From assembly GCF_042675965.1 (NCBI RefSeq), contig NZ_JBHTKJ010000044.1, positions 1 to 19,555 of the forward strand: 19,555 bases of DNA, read 5' to 3'. The notes beneath the pieces are model-generated. The model searched no databases and was not told the DNA's origin. It worked only from the letters and a program-made list of their open reading frames with translations. Shown here one piece after another: positions 1 through 7,443 of the stretch. Made by a program: the position numbers and the translations under genes. The first letter of the stretch is position 1. Each line of letters opens with the position of its first letter. The DNA comes from Virgibacillus_R byunsanensis (GTDB lineage: Bacteria > Bacillota > Bacilli > Bacillales > Amphibacillaceae).

Positions 1-20
1 CATCTCCCCCTTATCGTTGA

Positions 21-51
21 GCTAAAGCCCTTCCCGCGCTTGAAGAGGGAG
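21..51 (+). repeat. Degenerate copy of a dispersed repeat (partial)
   Basis: This stretch shares GCTAAAGC, then CCTT, TTGAAGA and GGGAG, in the same order and similar spacing as 19251-19279. A copy in the opposite orientation lies at about 9465-9524. It sits at the broken edge of the ATPase remnant. Only short blocks match, so the relationship is suggestive. Confidence 0.35.
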
Positions 52-78
52 TCTTCTGTCTGATGATGATAAATGTGA

Positions 79-592
79 ATTTAATACTGCAGGTGGCGGA
101 AAAACCAATATGATTTACATGCTTATGAATCAGCACTTGACGATTATATAAGGCTTTCCTGGTTGCCTAAAGTTACGAACGGTTTTTCTTCGAGCAGAGT
201 ATTTTTATAATTTGTATCGCATATTGATGAAGTAGGTACCGATGATGCCTATGGTAAACGCTCTTTGTAACAACAATCATATGAAGAGTCTTTTTTTCGC
301 TCTTTTTAAATCGGTTCAATGGAAAATCCATTATTTGCTGGATGAACCAGAGGCAGCACTAAGACAACTTTCGTTTCTAAAAATCTTACATGATTCAGCC
401 TTATTAGGGGATAGTCAATTTGTTATCGCTACACATTCTCCAATTCTTTTAGGTTATCCCAACGCTGCAATCTATAGTTTTGATCATGATCAAATTACAG
501 AGATAGATTATGAGAATACGGACCATTATCAAATAACAAAATATTTTTTACAAATTAGAGAAAAGTTTTTGCTAGAGATATTAGATGACTAA
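79..592 (+). pseudogene. AAA-family ATPase remnant (COG3910-like), multiply frameshifted
   Basis: This is a decayed gene for a predicted ABC-like ATPase of the COG3910 type. Fragments read in order across different frames: a glycine-rich GGGKTN piece near 92-110, AYESALDDYIRLSW near 121-165, then FLRAEYFYNLYRIL near 185-230. The longest intact part (about 242-592) carries the Walker B/D-loop stretch LLDEPEAAL, a switch histidine in ATHSPILLGYPNA, and the family-like tail DHYQITKYFL. The true P-loop N-terminus is not present. At least three frame changes are needed to join the pieces, so no working ATPase is made. The 116-residue ORF over the C-terminal part lacks a ribosome binding site of its own. 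Confidence 0.75.
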
Positions 593-610
593 CACAGAAG
601 GAGGGTTAAC

Positions 611-802
611 GTGAATTATCTTCTTTTAATTTTAATAGCATTAATTATTTGTGTTATTGGGTTAATCTGGACCCTGATAGCTATGAATTCAGAAGATACT
701 GCCTATAGTGGTAAAAAAAGTATGGCTAATCTTTCTTTAATTTATATGTTGTTTATTCCGGTGATTATTATAGGCGGAATTATAGCTTGGATTATGTTTT
801 GA
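611..802 (+). CDS. Small two-TM membrane protein, unknown function
   Basis: This encodes 63 residues from a GTG start with a strong AAGGAGGG ribosome binding site 6 to 7 bases upstream. There are two hydrophobic helices, about residues 3-25 and 42-62, joined by a short polar loop with EDTAYSGKK. I do not recognise a family. The good ribosome binding site and clean hydrophobic pattern argue that it is real and intact, unlike the broken genes on both sides. It starts 18 bases after the ATPase remnant and may once have been co-transcribed with it. Confidence 0.55.
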   Translation: MNYLLLILIALIICVIGLIWTLIAMNSEDTAYSGKKSMANLSLIYMLFIPVIIIGGIIAWIMF

Positions 803-811
803 AAGGATCGA

Positions 812-1063
812 GAAGCAATTAATTGAAGCTTCAATGCCACAGAGTATCCAAATCTTCCTGAAACCAATTTGAGTAATAGACTTGAAATTCCAAGTGATAA
901 ATTAATAGAATTAGTTAAGCAAACTGTTTTCGTGGTTTCAAAAACGGAAACAAGACTTGTACTGACAGGGTTGAATTTTTCATTTCATAAAAATTCACTT
1001 AAGTGTGTAGCAACGGACTCTCATAGATTGGTATCAAGGGAACTTAAATTTAAACCTTATTAA
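812..1063 (+). pseudogene. dnaN: Internal fragment of a DNA polymerase III beta clamp (dnaN) paralogue
   Basis: The translated fragment matches the middle of the sliding clamp as I know it from Bacillus: ATEYPNLP, then LIELVKQTVFVVSKTETR, LTGLNFSF and CVATDSHRLVSREL. In a normal clamp this is roughly residues 110-185 of about 378. The first part (EKQLIEAS) is in another frame and joins by a one-base shift near 840. The fragment ends in a stop after FKPY, and the last half of the protein is missing. No start codon or ribosome binding site serves it. The neighbours are not replication-origin genes, so this is a remnant of a second clamp gene rather than the essential one. Confidence 0.8.
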
Positions 1064-1102
1064 GCTGTAAAAAGCAGACTTGTGGGATTAGGAGAGGACC
1101 AA

Positions 1103-1510
1103 ATGTATAAGCTAACCTTTTCAGTAATTTTAACTATTTTTTTGGCGGGGTGTGGATTTAATCCATTAGATAGTGATATTGTTGTTGAGTCAAATGAAAA
1201 CTTAACTAATGCCGGTATATTTTAGCAATTTTTAAAAAATGTAAAGGACGGTAAAGAAGATAAAATAAGGATTGTTAGTTACACAGAAGAAGGAGATCCG
1301 ATACTTCAGGATGTTGAACATAACGGAGAGAAATTCACTGCCACAATGGATACTTCAAGAGAAGAGTTCGGTCAAGGTACAGTGAACACAATTACGTGTG
1401 ATTCAATTGAGGACGAAAATATAGACGATAGAATGTTCTATTCCTTATCGGAGTGCAGTTCTCATCCAGTGGGTTCCATTTGGTCAAATCTTCTAGTGAT
1501 TCCAAGGTAA
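1103..1510 (+). pseudogene. DUF4362-type lipoprotein with one in-frame stop
   Basis: The gene starts at ATG after an AGGAG site and begins with a lipoprotein signal peptide ending in LAGC (Cys17), so the product would be anchored on the outer face of the membrane. At 1223-1225 a TAG follows NAGIF. The same frame then runs on without gaps to TAA at 1508-1510, encoding QFLKNVKDGKEDKIRIVSY, EGDPILQDVEHNG and a C-terminal LVIPR. This resembles DUF4362 proteins. One substitution accounts for the break, so it is either a young pseudogene or a stop-codon readthrough case. The next gene starts 34 bases downstream. Confidence 0.75.
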
Positions 1511-1543
1511 TTATTAAGCTCAAGGGTGTTTGGAGGGGGAAAG

Positions 1544-2221
1544 TTGCATTACATAATTTTAATAGCAATATTGTTACTACTTACTGTTGTTCTATTAACA
1601 AAAGAAAAAGAGAAGGAAAACTTTTTTTGGGGAAAGATTCTTATTTTATTTTCAACATTTCTGTTATCTTTGGAAATTGGCTTTGTTCGTATTCCTTTAG
1701 GAATTATAATTGCGTTCATACTCGTGATTAAGTTCTCCAAATATAACAGATCTTTAAAGCATTTAACTCTATTATTCTCGCTAGTTGGTTTTATGCTTAT
1801 TCAATTTGTTCCATCGACAGAATTAAATGATGTCCTTTATTCAAAAGAAATTTATAATCAAATGGATAGATTTGAAACTATTGAGTATGTAAAAATCTTT
1901 TCAAATGATGCAGTAATTCAAGAAAAGATAAAAAAGTATGACGAGGATAGTACAGACATCATGTTTAAAACGTATATGTTAATGGAAAACGATATTTCCA
2001 TTAAAGACAAAGACTGGTTATTATATGATTCTCATGATGAACTAAATTTTTATTGGCAATCACAAACGACTGAGTCGGAGAAAATAAGAACAAGCGAAAC
2101 GAGTTCACGTTCATATGGGATAGCTTGGGAGGATTATATAAGGGACAATAATACTGGAGAAGAGTATATTGGCGTTTTCAAAAGAGAAAATGATGAAATA
2201 TATGTAAAATTATGTAATTAA
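1544..2221 (+). CDS. Membrane protein with a C-terminal soluble domain, unknown
   Basis: I chose TTG at 1544 because GGAGGGGGA sits 4 to 5 bases upstream. The in-frame GTG at 1526 would place that site inside the gene. The product has about 225 residues. Three or four hydrophobic segments fill roughly residues 2-90, followed by a polar, acidic soluble domain of about 130 residues (residues 95-225) ending EIYVKLCN. The soluble part contains DWLLYDSHDELNFYWQSQ and a second WEDYIRDNNTGEEYIGVF block. I cannot place it in a known family. It follows the broken lipoprotein and may have been in one transcript with it. The frame is intact. Confidence 0.6.
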   Translation: MHYIILIAILLLLTVVLLTKEKEKENFFWGKILILFSTFLLSLEIGFVRIPLGIIIAFILVIKFSKYNRSLKHLTLLFSLVGFMLIQFVPSTELNDVLYSKEIYNQMDRFETIEYVKIFSNDAVIQEKIKKYDEDSTDIMFKTYMLMENDISIKDKDWLLYDSHDELNFYWQSQTTESEKIRTSETSSRSYGIAWEDYIRDNNTGEEYIGVFKRENDEIYVKLCN

Positions 2222-2321
2222 AGGAAAATTAAAAAGTGGCCAAGAACCGACGTTTTTATTCTAAATAGTTATGTGTCCATTGCGTTTACTGATCAGCAGC
2301 AAAATTCTTCTTGTAATTATT

Positions 2322-2403
2322 TTGTAGTCTGTATTAGAATATTGGAATTACGTGTTTACATTCCTATACTATAAAGTATATTATCTTATAAAGTAGACTA
2401 CAA
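2322..2403 (+). promoter_or_regulatory. Promoter region of the potassium transporter with nested inverted repeats
   Basis: A perfect 9-base inverted repeat, TTGTAGTCT (2322-2330) and AGACTACAA (2395-2403), brackets a second one, TATACT (2365-2370) and AGTATA (2375-2380). Between them lies a plausible sigma-A promoter: TTTACA at 2355-2360, and TATATT (2377-2382) or TATTAT (2379-2384) at 16 or 18 bases spacing. The ribosome binding site AGGAG follows at 2421-2425. The repeats could be regulator sites or a leader hairpin. I see no c-di-AMP (ydaO) riboswitch motif. Confidence 0.4.
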
Positions 2404-2433
2404 TATAATTCCGACATGCAAGGAGACTATAAG

Positions 2434-3801
2434 GTGAATATATTCTCTAAATTATTTAAAGTAAGTTATTTATCAACCATCAGATTAATCGTATTGTTCT
2501 ATATCATAGCTGTAATATTTTCGATGGTTTTACTGAGTATCCCTTTCTTTCATAATGAAGGGGTCGATTTATCCTTCATTGATATTTTGTTTACTTCTGT
2601 GAGCGCAATTAGTGTTACTGGATTAACGGTGGTTTCTACAGCGGATACGTTTAATGCTGCAGGAAGTATTGCACTTTCAGTAGTATTGCAATTTGGTGGA
2701 ATTGGAATTATGACACTAGGTACGTTTATCTGGATAATTCTTGGCAAAAAAATCGGTTTGCGAGGCAGGCAGCTTATTCAGATTGATCAAAATAGAGCCA
2801 CTTTAGGCGGTTTAGTTCAATTATTGCTAAAAATCCTTAAGATAATCTTATTAATTGAGTTATGCGGTACAATTATATTAAGTACATATTTCTTATCTTA
2901 TTTTGACACATGGCAAGAAGCTTTACTACAAGGTTTTTTTGCGGCTGTCAGTGCTACGACAAATGCTGGTTTTGATATAACAGGTTCTTCATTAGTGCTT
3001 TTCGCGAATGATTATTTTGTGCAATTTATAAATATTATCTTATTAACATTGGGTGCTATTGGTTTTCCTGTGTTAATTGAACTTCAGGATTATTTAAGAG
3101 GAGATTATCGGGAAGGTAATCCAAAACACAGCTTTTCTTTGTTTACAAAACTTACAACCCTAACATTTTTTGCACTCATTTTAGTTGGGTGGATCTTAAT
3201 ATTAATATTGGAACATAATGCAGCTTTTTTTGCGGATAAAGCGTGGCATGAAAAGATGTTTTATAGTTTGTTTCAGTCAGTTACAACTCGAAATGGCGGT
3301 CTGGCAACAATGGATATAAGTGAATTTACATCACCCACATTAGTCATGATGTGTGTGTTGATGTTTATTGGTGCTTCTCCAAGTAGTGTTGGAGGTGGCA
3401 TTAGGACAACCACTTTCGCCATAATGCTATTAGCCATTTATAATTACGCCAAAGGTAGGACAAGTATTAAAGTGTTTGGTAGAGAGCTTGTAGACGAAGA
3501 TGTTATTCGATCTTTTATTGTCATCACAACTGCTGGGATGGTATGCATCATCTCGATAATAGTATTGCATTATATTGAACCATTTCCACTTTTACCAGTT
3601 GTTTTTGAGGTTTCTTCTGCTTTTGGAACTACTGGGCTGTCCATGGGTATTACACCTGAATTAAGTACAGCTGGGAAATGTGTGATTATTTTTCTGATGT
3701 TTGTAGGTAGGATTGGTATATTTTCATTTTTATTCCTTATCAGAGGTAAGGCAACAACAGATAAATACCATTATCCTAAGGAAAAAGTAATTATCGGATA
3801 A
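2434..3801 (+). CDS. TrkH/KtrB-family potassium uptake channel subunit
   Basis: This encodes an integral membrane potassium translocation subunit of the SKT superfamily, most like Ktr (KtrB/KtrD). GTG at 2434 is preferred because AGGAG at 2421-2425 lies 8 bases before it, while ATG 2416 precedes that site. The product has 455 residues. All four selectivity-filter repeats are visible: SVSAISVTGL (Gly63), AVSATTNAGF (Gly179), SVTTRNGGL (Gly288/289) and SSAFGTTGLS (Gly401). The intramembrane gating loop of the third repeat, GASPSSVGGGIRTTTF (313-328), is intact. Ktr systems need a cytosolic RCK partner (KtrA or KtrC), and none is in this window, so the partner is probably elsewhere as for B. subtilis KtrD. 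A long hairpin follows the gene. Confidence 0.9.
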   Translation: MNIFSKLFKVSYLSTIRLIVLFYIIAVIFSMVLLSIPFFHNEGVDLSFIDILFTSVSAISVTGLTVVSTADTFNAAGSIALSVVLQFGGIGIMTLGTFIWIILGKKIGLRGRQLIQIDQNRATLGGLVQLLLKILKIILLIELCGTIILSTYFLSYFDTWQEALLQGFFAAVSATTNAGFDITGSSLVLFANDYFVQFINIILLTLGAIGFPVLIELQDYLRGDYREGNPKHSFSLFTKLTTLTFFALILVGWILILILEHNAAFFADKAWHEKMFYSLFQSVTTRNGGLATMDISEFTSPTLVMMCVLMFIGASPSSVGGGIRTTTFAIMLLAIYNYAKGRTSIKVFGRELVDEDVIRSFIVITTAGMVCIISIIVLHYIEPFPLLPVVFEVSSAFGTTGLSMGITPELSTAGKCVIIFLMFVGRIGIFSFLFLIRGKATTDKYHYPKEKVIIG

Positions 3802-3816
3802 AAGAATATGATAAAA

Positions 3817-3860
3817 AAGTGTTCCCCCATAGTTAGAGGGTTAACTATGGGGGACCACTT
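3817..3860 (+). terminator. Long hairpin after the potassium transporter gene
   Basis: CCCCCATAGTTA (3824-3835) pairs perfectly with TAACTATGGGGG (3842-3853) around a six-base loop. The outer part extends the stem to 3817-3860 with one mismatch, giving about 19 pairs. There is no good T-run on the plus strand after it. On the minus strand it is followed by six Ts, so it would terminate better in that direction. Confidence 0.6.
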
Positions 3861-3861
3861 A

Positions 3862-4220
3862 AAAGATTATTTAGGATTAATGGTTGCCATACCTTTTTTG
3901 GCATCTTCATTATTTGGAAACTAGGACTAGTAACTGGAGAGTTGATAGGAGTAATTTATTCCCTTTCTTTGATTTCTACCTAATTTGGTAGTATGTAAGG
4001 TGCAAGAAATATAACGATGTTAATATTTGACCATTGCTTTGGTAGTAGCTTACTAGCTAAGTTATCGGTAAATCAAAAATGGAAGAATATCGTTTGGGGA
4101 GCAACTATTATGTTAGCAATAGCTCCTTTCTTTTCTTGGTTACTGATCATCAGCCAATTTCTCGGAACTCCTTCTATTAATATACGAGTCCGATCTAACG
4201 GATTATTAAGAGACTTGTAA
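3862..4220 (+). pseudogene. Degraded small membrane-protein gene(s)
   Basis: Hydrophobic pieces read through three frames: DYLGLMVAIPFLASS from about 3866, then IWKLGLVTGELIGVIYSLS from about 3911, then from 4017 a 67-codon ORF containing KLSVNQKWKNIVWGATIML and APFFSWLLII. Stops separate the parts, and the 4017 ORF has no convincing ribosome binding site and ends in a non-membrane tail. The pattern suggests one or two small multi-TM genes that have lost their frames. I do not recognise the family, and it remains possible that the 4017-4220 ORF alone is expressed. Confidence 0.35.
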
Positions 4221-4253
4221 AGCGAGGTCTGGAGAAAAAGAGGGGAACACTCA

Positions 4254-4541
4254 ATGAAAAGTGAAAATAACATACTTTGGGGAGGATTTTTCGGTTTTGT
4301 TATTGGTTTAGTAGTTTCTAAAGTTTATCAATCCTGGGCTATATTATACCGTGCAGAAGGAATGGAATTTAGTGGAGAAAGTGCGTGGAAAGATGGTATT
4401 TTGAGCACTCCACTGTGGGTTAGGGCAACTAAACATTCTCTTGGGTTTACCATTGTAGTAGTTTTTATTTTCATCATAATAGGTATCCAATTCACAAAAT
4501 ACTTATCCAGTAATATAAAAGAAAAAAGCTCAGAAAAATAA
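4254..4541 (+). CDS. Small membrane protein, unknown function
   Basis: This encodes 95 residues from ATG at 4254 with AGAGGGGA about 7 bases upstream. A first hydrophobic segment (about residues 8-25) and a second (about 64-85) flank a polar loop with YRAEGMEFSGESAWKDG. The C-terminus is charged (KEKSSEK). The frame is clean, the start signal is reasonable, and the next small gene begins 24 bases later, so the two may form a short operon. I do not recognise a family. Confidence 0.55.
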   Translation: MKSENNILWGGFFGFVIGLVVSKVYQSWAILYRAEGMEFSGESAWKDGILSTPLWVRATKHSLGFTIVVVFIFIIIGIQFTKYLSSNIKEKSSEK

Positions 4542-4565
4542 CCGCATTTTAAAAGGGAAGATTAT

Positions 4566-4778
4566 TTGATAATAATATCAAAAATTGTTTTATCTACTTA
4601 TATGTTACTAACGAAAAACTTTGAGATGACTTTATTCAATCCCTTTTTATTAGGACTTTTTATGTTAGTAATAGGAATTGATGAATTCCAAAAAGGAAGA
4701 AAAAGCTATGGGTATATGAGTATAGCTGTTAGTTTATTTGCTTTCTTTGTTTCGCTGCAAGCTTTTTTCTTGAATTAA
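4566..4778 (+). CDS. DUF3953-like small membrane protein
   Basis: This encodes 70 residues from a TTG start with GGGAAG about 6 bases upstream. Three short hydrophobic segments are visible, and the central motif LLGLFMLVIGIDEFQKGRK followed by YGYMSIAVSLFAFFVS resembles DUF3953 (YczI-like) proteins of bacilli, which have a similar length and a charged turn after the second helix. The function of that family is unknown. It lies directly downstream of another small membrane protein gene on the same strand. Family assignment is from memory of the pattern and is moderate. Confidence 0.55.
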   Translation: MIIISKIVLSTYMLLTKNFEMTLFNPFLLGLFMLVIGIDEFQKGRKSYGYMSIAVSLFAFFVSLQAFFLN

Positions 4779-4868
4779 TTGAGTACGAGATCTTAAGGGC
4801 GGTAGAGGGTAATATGAAAAAACGGATAGCAATACCAGATCTCTTATTCTAGTTTCAGGAGGTGCACA

Positions 4869-5209
4869 ATGGAGATTTATAAATTTGATAAGGATAGTGG
4901 CCAGAAAATCTCTAATTTTATTTCAAATTTCATAATGACTCTATTCAAACGGACAAGGCAGCTAACATAGGATGTATGCACCTAGGTAATAATGGTATTG
5001 TAGGCTATCATCAAGCAGTAGTGTCGCAACTTCTGCTAATTTTAAATGGAGAAGGGTACGTCCGTAGCGAAAATAAAGAATACGTTAAAGTTCAGTCTGG
5101 GGATGCAAACTTTTGGGAAAAAGATGAATGGTACGAAACGAAGTCTGACAAAGGATTGACTGCTATTGTAATCGAAAGTGAAGAATTAAATGCATCATCA
5201 ACTTTTTAG
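4869..5209 (+). pseudogene. Cupin-domain protein gene with a one-base frameshift
   Basis: The gene starts at ATG 4869 behind a strong CAGGAGGTG site and reads MEIYKFDKDSGQKISNF. It runs into a stop at 4968 because of a frame change near 4940. The following frame gives SIQTDKAANIGCMHLG, then GYHQAVVSQLLLILNGEG, GDANFWEKDEWYET and AIVIESEELN, which is a small single-domain cupin. The histidines and glutamates of the beta-barrel metal site (GYHQ, EGYV, EWYET) remain. A 77-codon ORF from 4976 covers the second half, but its start has no ribosome binding site. It is followed immediately by a hairpin. Confidence 0.7.
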
Positions 5210-5240
5210 AATAGGATCGTCAATAATGGCGATCCTATTC
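5209..5240 (+). terminator. Hairpin after the cupin gene
   Basis: GAATAGGATCG (5209-5219) and CGATCCTATTC (5230-5240) form a perfect 11-base-pair stem with a ten-base loop, starting at the last base of the cupin stop codon. The T-run after it is weak (GTTTGG), so termination may be partial. Confidence 0.6.
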
Positions 5241-5372
5241 GTTTGGACCAACTTACTGGATAAACATTTAGAAAAGATTAAGAAACTTATGCTGGTAACA
5301 TACGTATTAAATAGTAAGAAACTTTTGCAATCAGCTGATTTTCCGACTATATTTTGTTAAGGGGGAGTTAAT

Positions 5373-5582
5373 ATTAAGGTTCTTGTACTTTTATTTGTTG
5401 CTGCTATTTGGATAATAATTGGTTATTTTTCTTTTAGAAACAATTCGAAAAAAGATAAAGAAAGCGCAATTGAAACCGACGATAATTTCAACAGAACATT
5501 TTATGGAAGCCCTACACTTGGGGGATTTGTAGTATTTGGATTAATTCTCTTGTTGATCGTTTATAATCTTTTATTCAGTTAG
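5373..5582 (+). CDS. Small two-TM protein whose only start is ATT
   Basis: A GGGGGAG site at 5361-5367 stands 5 bases before ATT at 5373. The frame then runs 69 codons to TAG at 5580-5582. An in-frame TAA lies at 5358-5360, so no upstream start is possible, and no ATG, GTG or TTG follows near the beginning. The product has two hydrophobic helices (about residues 2-18 and 49-68) around a charged middle with NNSKKDKESAIETDDNF. The protein-like composition and good ribosome binding site suggest a real gene. Either it initiates at AUU or its start codon was recently mutated from ATG. The family is unknown. Confidence 0.5.
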   Translation: MKVLVLLFVAAIWIIIGYFSFRNNSKKDKESAIETDDNFNRTFYGSPTLGGFVVFGLILLLIVYNLLFS

Positions 5583-5631
5583 ATTGTACACCTTTTGTTT
5601 AATAAGGATTATAACTTTTTAGTATTTTACA

Positions 5632-5760
5632 ATGTCTAACAAATATTTTTCCCTTGCTATTGTATTATTTATTTTGTTAGCTTTTGCGAACACATTTAAT
5701 GTTAGAAATAATGCGTCGCAATTAATTATTACTTTTGCTATTATAAAATTCCTAATGTAG
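5632..5760 (+). CDS. Possible very small hydrophobic peptide
   Basis: ATG at 5632 opens 42 codons, with a hydrophobic stretch SLAIVLFILLAFA followed by a second weaker one. There is no ribosome binding site at the right distance; AAGGA lies about 24 bases away. It could be a gene fragment. The surrounding 5583-5869 is otherwise AT-rich and I see nothing else in it. Confidence 0.15.
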   Translation: MSNKYFSLAIVLFILLAFANTFNVRNNASQLIITFAIIKFLM

Positions 5761-5869
5761 GTATTTAAATCTATTAAAAAACTAAATAGACTTTAATTAT
5801 AGAAGTGGAGCTACGATCTATAAAGGTGAGTTATTGATTTAAATAAGTTGAATAGTGGAATTAACGGGG

Positions 5870-5959
5870 GTGAACCTAATTAGGAAAGCAATTGCTTTAA
5901 CTTCTCTTTTTGTTTTGATGTTTATATCGATGAATCAATTTCATAATTGCTCTTTTTAA
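5870..5959 (+). pseudogene. 5' part of a small secreted-protein gene cut by the insertion sequence
   Basis: GTG at 5870 reads a signal-peptide-like sequence: a basic start (NLIRKA), a hydrophobic core (IALTSLFVLMFISM), then NQFHNCSF and a stop formed by the edge of the insertion sequence. GGGGG overlaps the start and no other strong ribosome binding site is visible. If 5957-7443 is removed, codon TTT at 5954-5956 joins in frame to TGT TTC GAA at 7444, continuing into the C-terminal part that ends at 7707. The restored protein would be about 116 residues and secreted. This is inferred from the frame match and the signal peptide. Confidence 0.5.
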
Positions 5960-7443
5960 AAATACAAAGACCTGCAGAATTTTAAAATTGTAGTTTTAAA
6001 AAATTCCTTTAAGCAGCTTGTTGCTGGTTTAACAGTGCATTAATACGATCTGCAGCCAATTTTGAAGCATTATAAATAAGCGTTACGATGTCAAAGTGAA
6101 CTTTTGCGCGTTTTCCAGTTCGATAACGAACGTTGTTGAGTTGGAAAAATTCCTTGAGATATCCGTTGACACGTTCAACGGCGGAGCGACGTTTGAAAAT
6201 GTTTTTCCATGCCTTTGAACCACGAGCAGGTGCTGTATATCTTCGAAGGTCTGATGTTATTTTTACTTTATAAACCTTTTGACAAATGCCCTCGTTAGCT
6301 AGAGGACAGTCATTGCACTCTTTTGGGCTTGTATATTTTAACGTTTCGTATTTGGCATCGAAACTATCATAACGGTAAGAATGCTCCCTGAAACAGGTCG
6401 GTGCAAAATGCTTATCAAAACCAATAGGCTCCCCTTCATTTTTCTTATTGTAAGCAATGACAGATTGGTTTCCCATTTGATGAACTTGCTCGTAAATAGG
6501 GTCATAGTCATAACCAGCGTCCATAGTTTGGTAGTTCAATGAAGATAAGGATATTTGTTCATCCACGCCCTTTAATAAGGGGATAGCTGCCTTTCCATCA
6601 TTTAGACTGCCTGATGAGAAGAGAGACTGTAAAATGTATTGACTTGATGTGCCAACAGCTAAGTGACCTTTGTAGCCAAACCATGCGAGATTCTTTCCTT
6701 CGCTGTTCTTTTTCACACCCCACTTTGGGTCTTGAGGAACTTCAGCACGTAGTTTGGCTAAAGGCACATCCAGTTGAGCTTCAATTTTCTTTTCGAAAAT
6801 GGGAAGGTTGGCTTCAAATTTCGCTTGTTCGATAAGCCATTGATCTCGCTCATCCTTGGATTTGCGTCCACGCTTTTTAGGTTCTATTTTTGGCTTTTCT
6901 TCCTTTGGTGGTGCCTGATCACGTGCTTCAAAGTGGGTTGCATCAATGGCGATGGTGTCATCAATTATAAAGCCTTCAGCAATTGCTTGAAGCACAACCT
7001 TTTCCTGCACTTTTTCTAAAATTTCAGTTTCACATAATTTCGTTAAGAGCCGAGAATAGGAAGCTTCTGAAGGTGTGTTGTCAGAAACAAGAAATCCGCA
7101 ATTCAGCTTAAAGGCAATATCTTCATTTAGGCGCTTAATCAGGTCTTTTATTGTTGGGATACGTTCCACGTAACGAATAAAAATGGAAATAATCATTGCA
7201 GCGTAATTTAGTTCTTCTGGTGCGCCTAGTCGTGACTTTTTGGCTACTTCATGATAAATTTCATCCAAATCAATGGCCGAAATGATTGCTTCATAACGAT
7301 GGGTAGGTTCCATCTCATATAGTTCTTGAATGCTAAATAAGCTAGGTTGTCGTATAATGGTCATAGGGAGTACTCCTCCAGTCTTTTTTTGGTTGTATGT
7401 CAACTACCATTATACAAGATTTGGGGAGGTACTTCCTTTTTTA
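5957..7443 (-). mobile_element. IS1182-type insertion sequence
   Basis: This element of about 1.5 kb holds a single transposase gene on the minus strand. The ends are estimated: TAAAAATACAAAGACCTGCAG on the left and the reverse complement of the right end, TAAAAAAGGAAGTACCTCC, share an imperfect inverted repeat (AAAAA, AAG, ACCT). No clear target duplication is visible. Removing exactly 5957-7443 restores a reading frame across the junction, which supports these limits. Edges may be off by several bases. Confidence 0.7.
6009..7364 (-). CDS. IS1182-family DDE transposase
   Basis: This transposase cuts and joins the ends of its own element. The start ATG at 7364 has GGAGG 10 bases upstream; a longer frame from 7403 would place that site inside the gene. 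The product is 451 residues. Features in order: N-terminal DUF772-type domain (about 1-125, with PSEASYSRLL), catalytic Asp141 in TIAIDATHFEAR, a lysine-rich linker (155-175), Asp282 in TMDAGYDYDP, a Cys cluster C350-x2-C353-x7-C361 typical of this group, and Glu397 in RRSAVERVNGYLKE. All three catalytic acids are present and the frame is full length, so it may still be active. There are no passenger genes. Confidence 0.92.
   Translation of the reverse strand: MTIIRQPSLFSIQELYEMEPTHRYEAIISAIDLDEIYHEVAKKSRLGAPEELNYAAMIISIFIRYVERIPTIKDLIKRLNEDIAFKLNCGFLVSDNTPSEASYSRLLTKLCETEILEKVQEKVVLQAIAEGFIIDDTIAIDATHFEARDQAPPKEEKPKIEPKKRGRKSKDERDQWLIEQAKFEANLPIFEKKIEAQLDVPLAKLRAEVPQDPKWGVKKNSEGKNLAWFGYKGHLAVGTSSQYILQSLFSSGSLNDGKAAIPLLKGVDEQISLSSLNYQTMDAGYDYDPIYEQVHQMGNQSVIAYNKKNEGEPIGFDKHFAPTCFREHSYRYDSFDAKYETLKYTSPKECNDCPLANEGICQKVYKVKITSDLRRYTAPARGSKAWKNIFKRRSAVERVNGYLKEFFQLNNVRYRTGKRAKVHFDIVTLIYNASKLAADRINALLNQQQAA

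Noticed and set aside
1453..1731. 92-codon plus-strand ORF across the end of the lipoprotein gene
   Set aside because: It overlaps two better frames and has a cysteine- and asparagine-rich composition without motifs.
2222..2415. c-di-AMP (ydaO) riboswitch before the potassium transporter
   Set aside because: None of the conserved blocks of that class is present and the leader after the likely promoter is too short.
6614..7019. Plus-strand ORFs within the transposase gene
   Set aside because: They are antisense frames of a well-supported gene and have no start signals or recognisable motifs.
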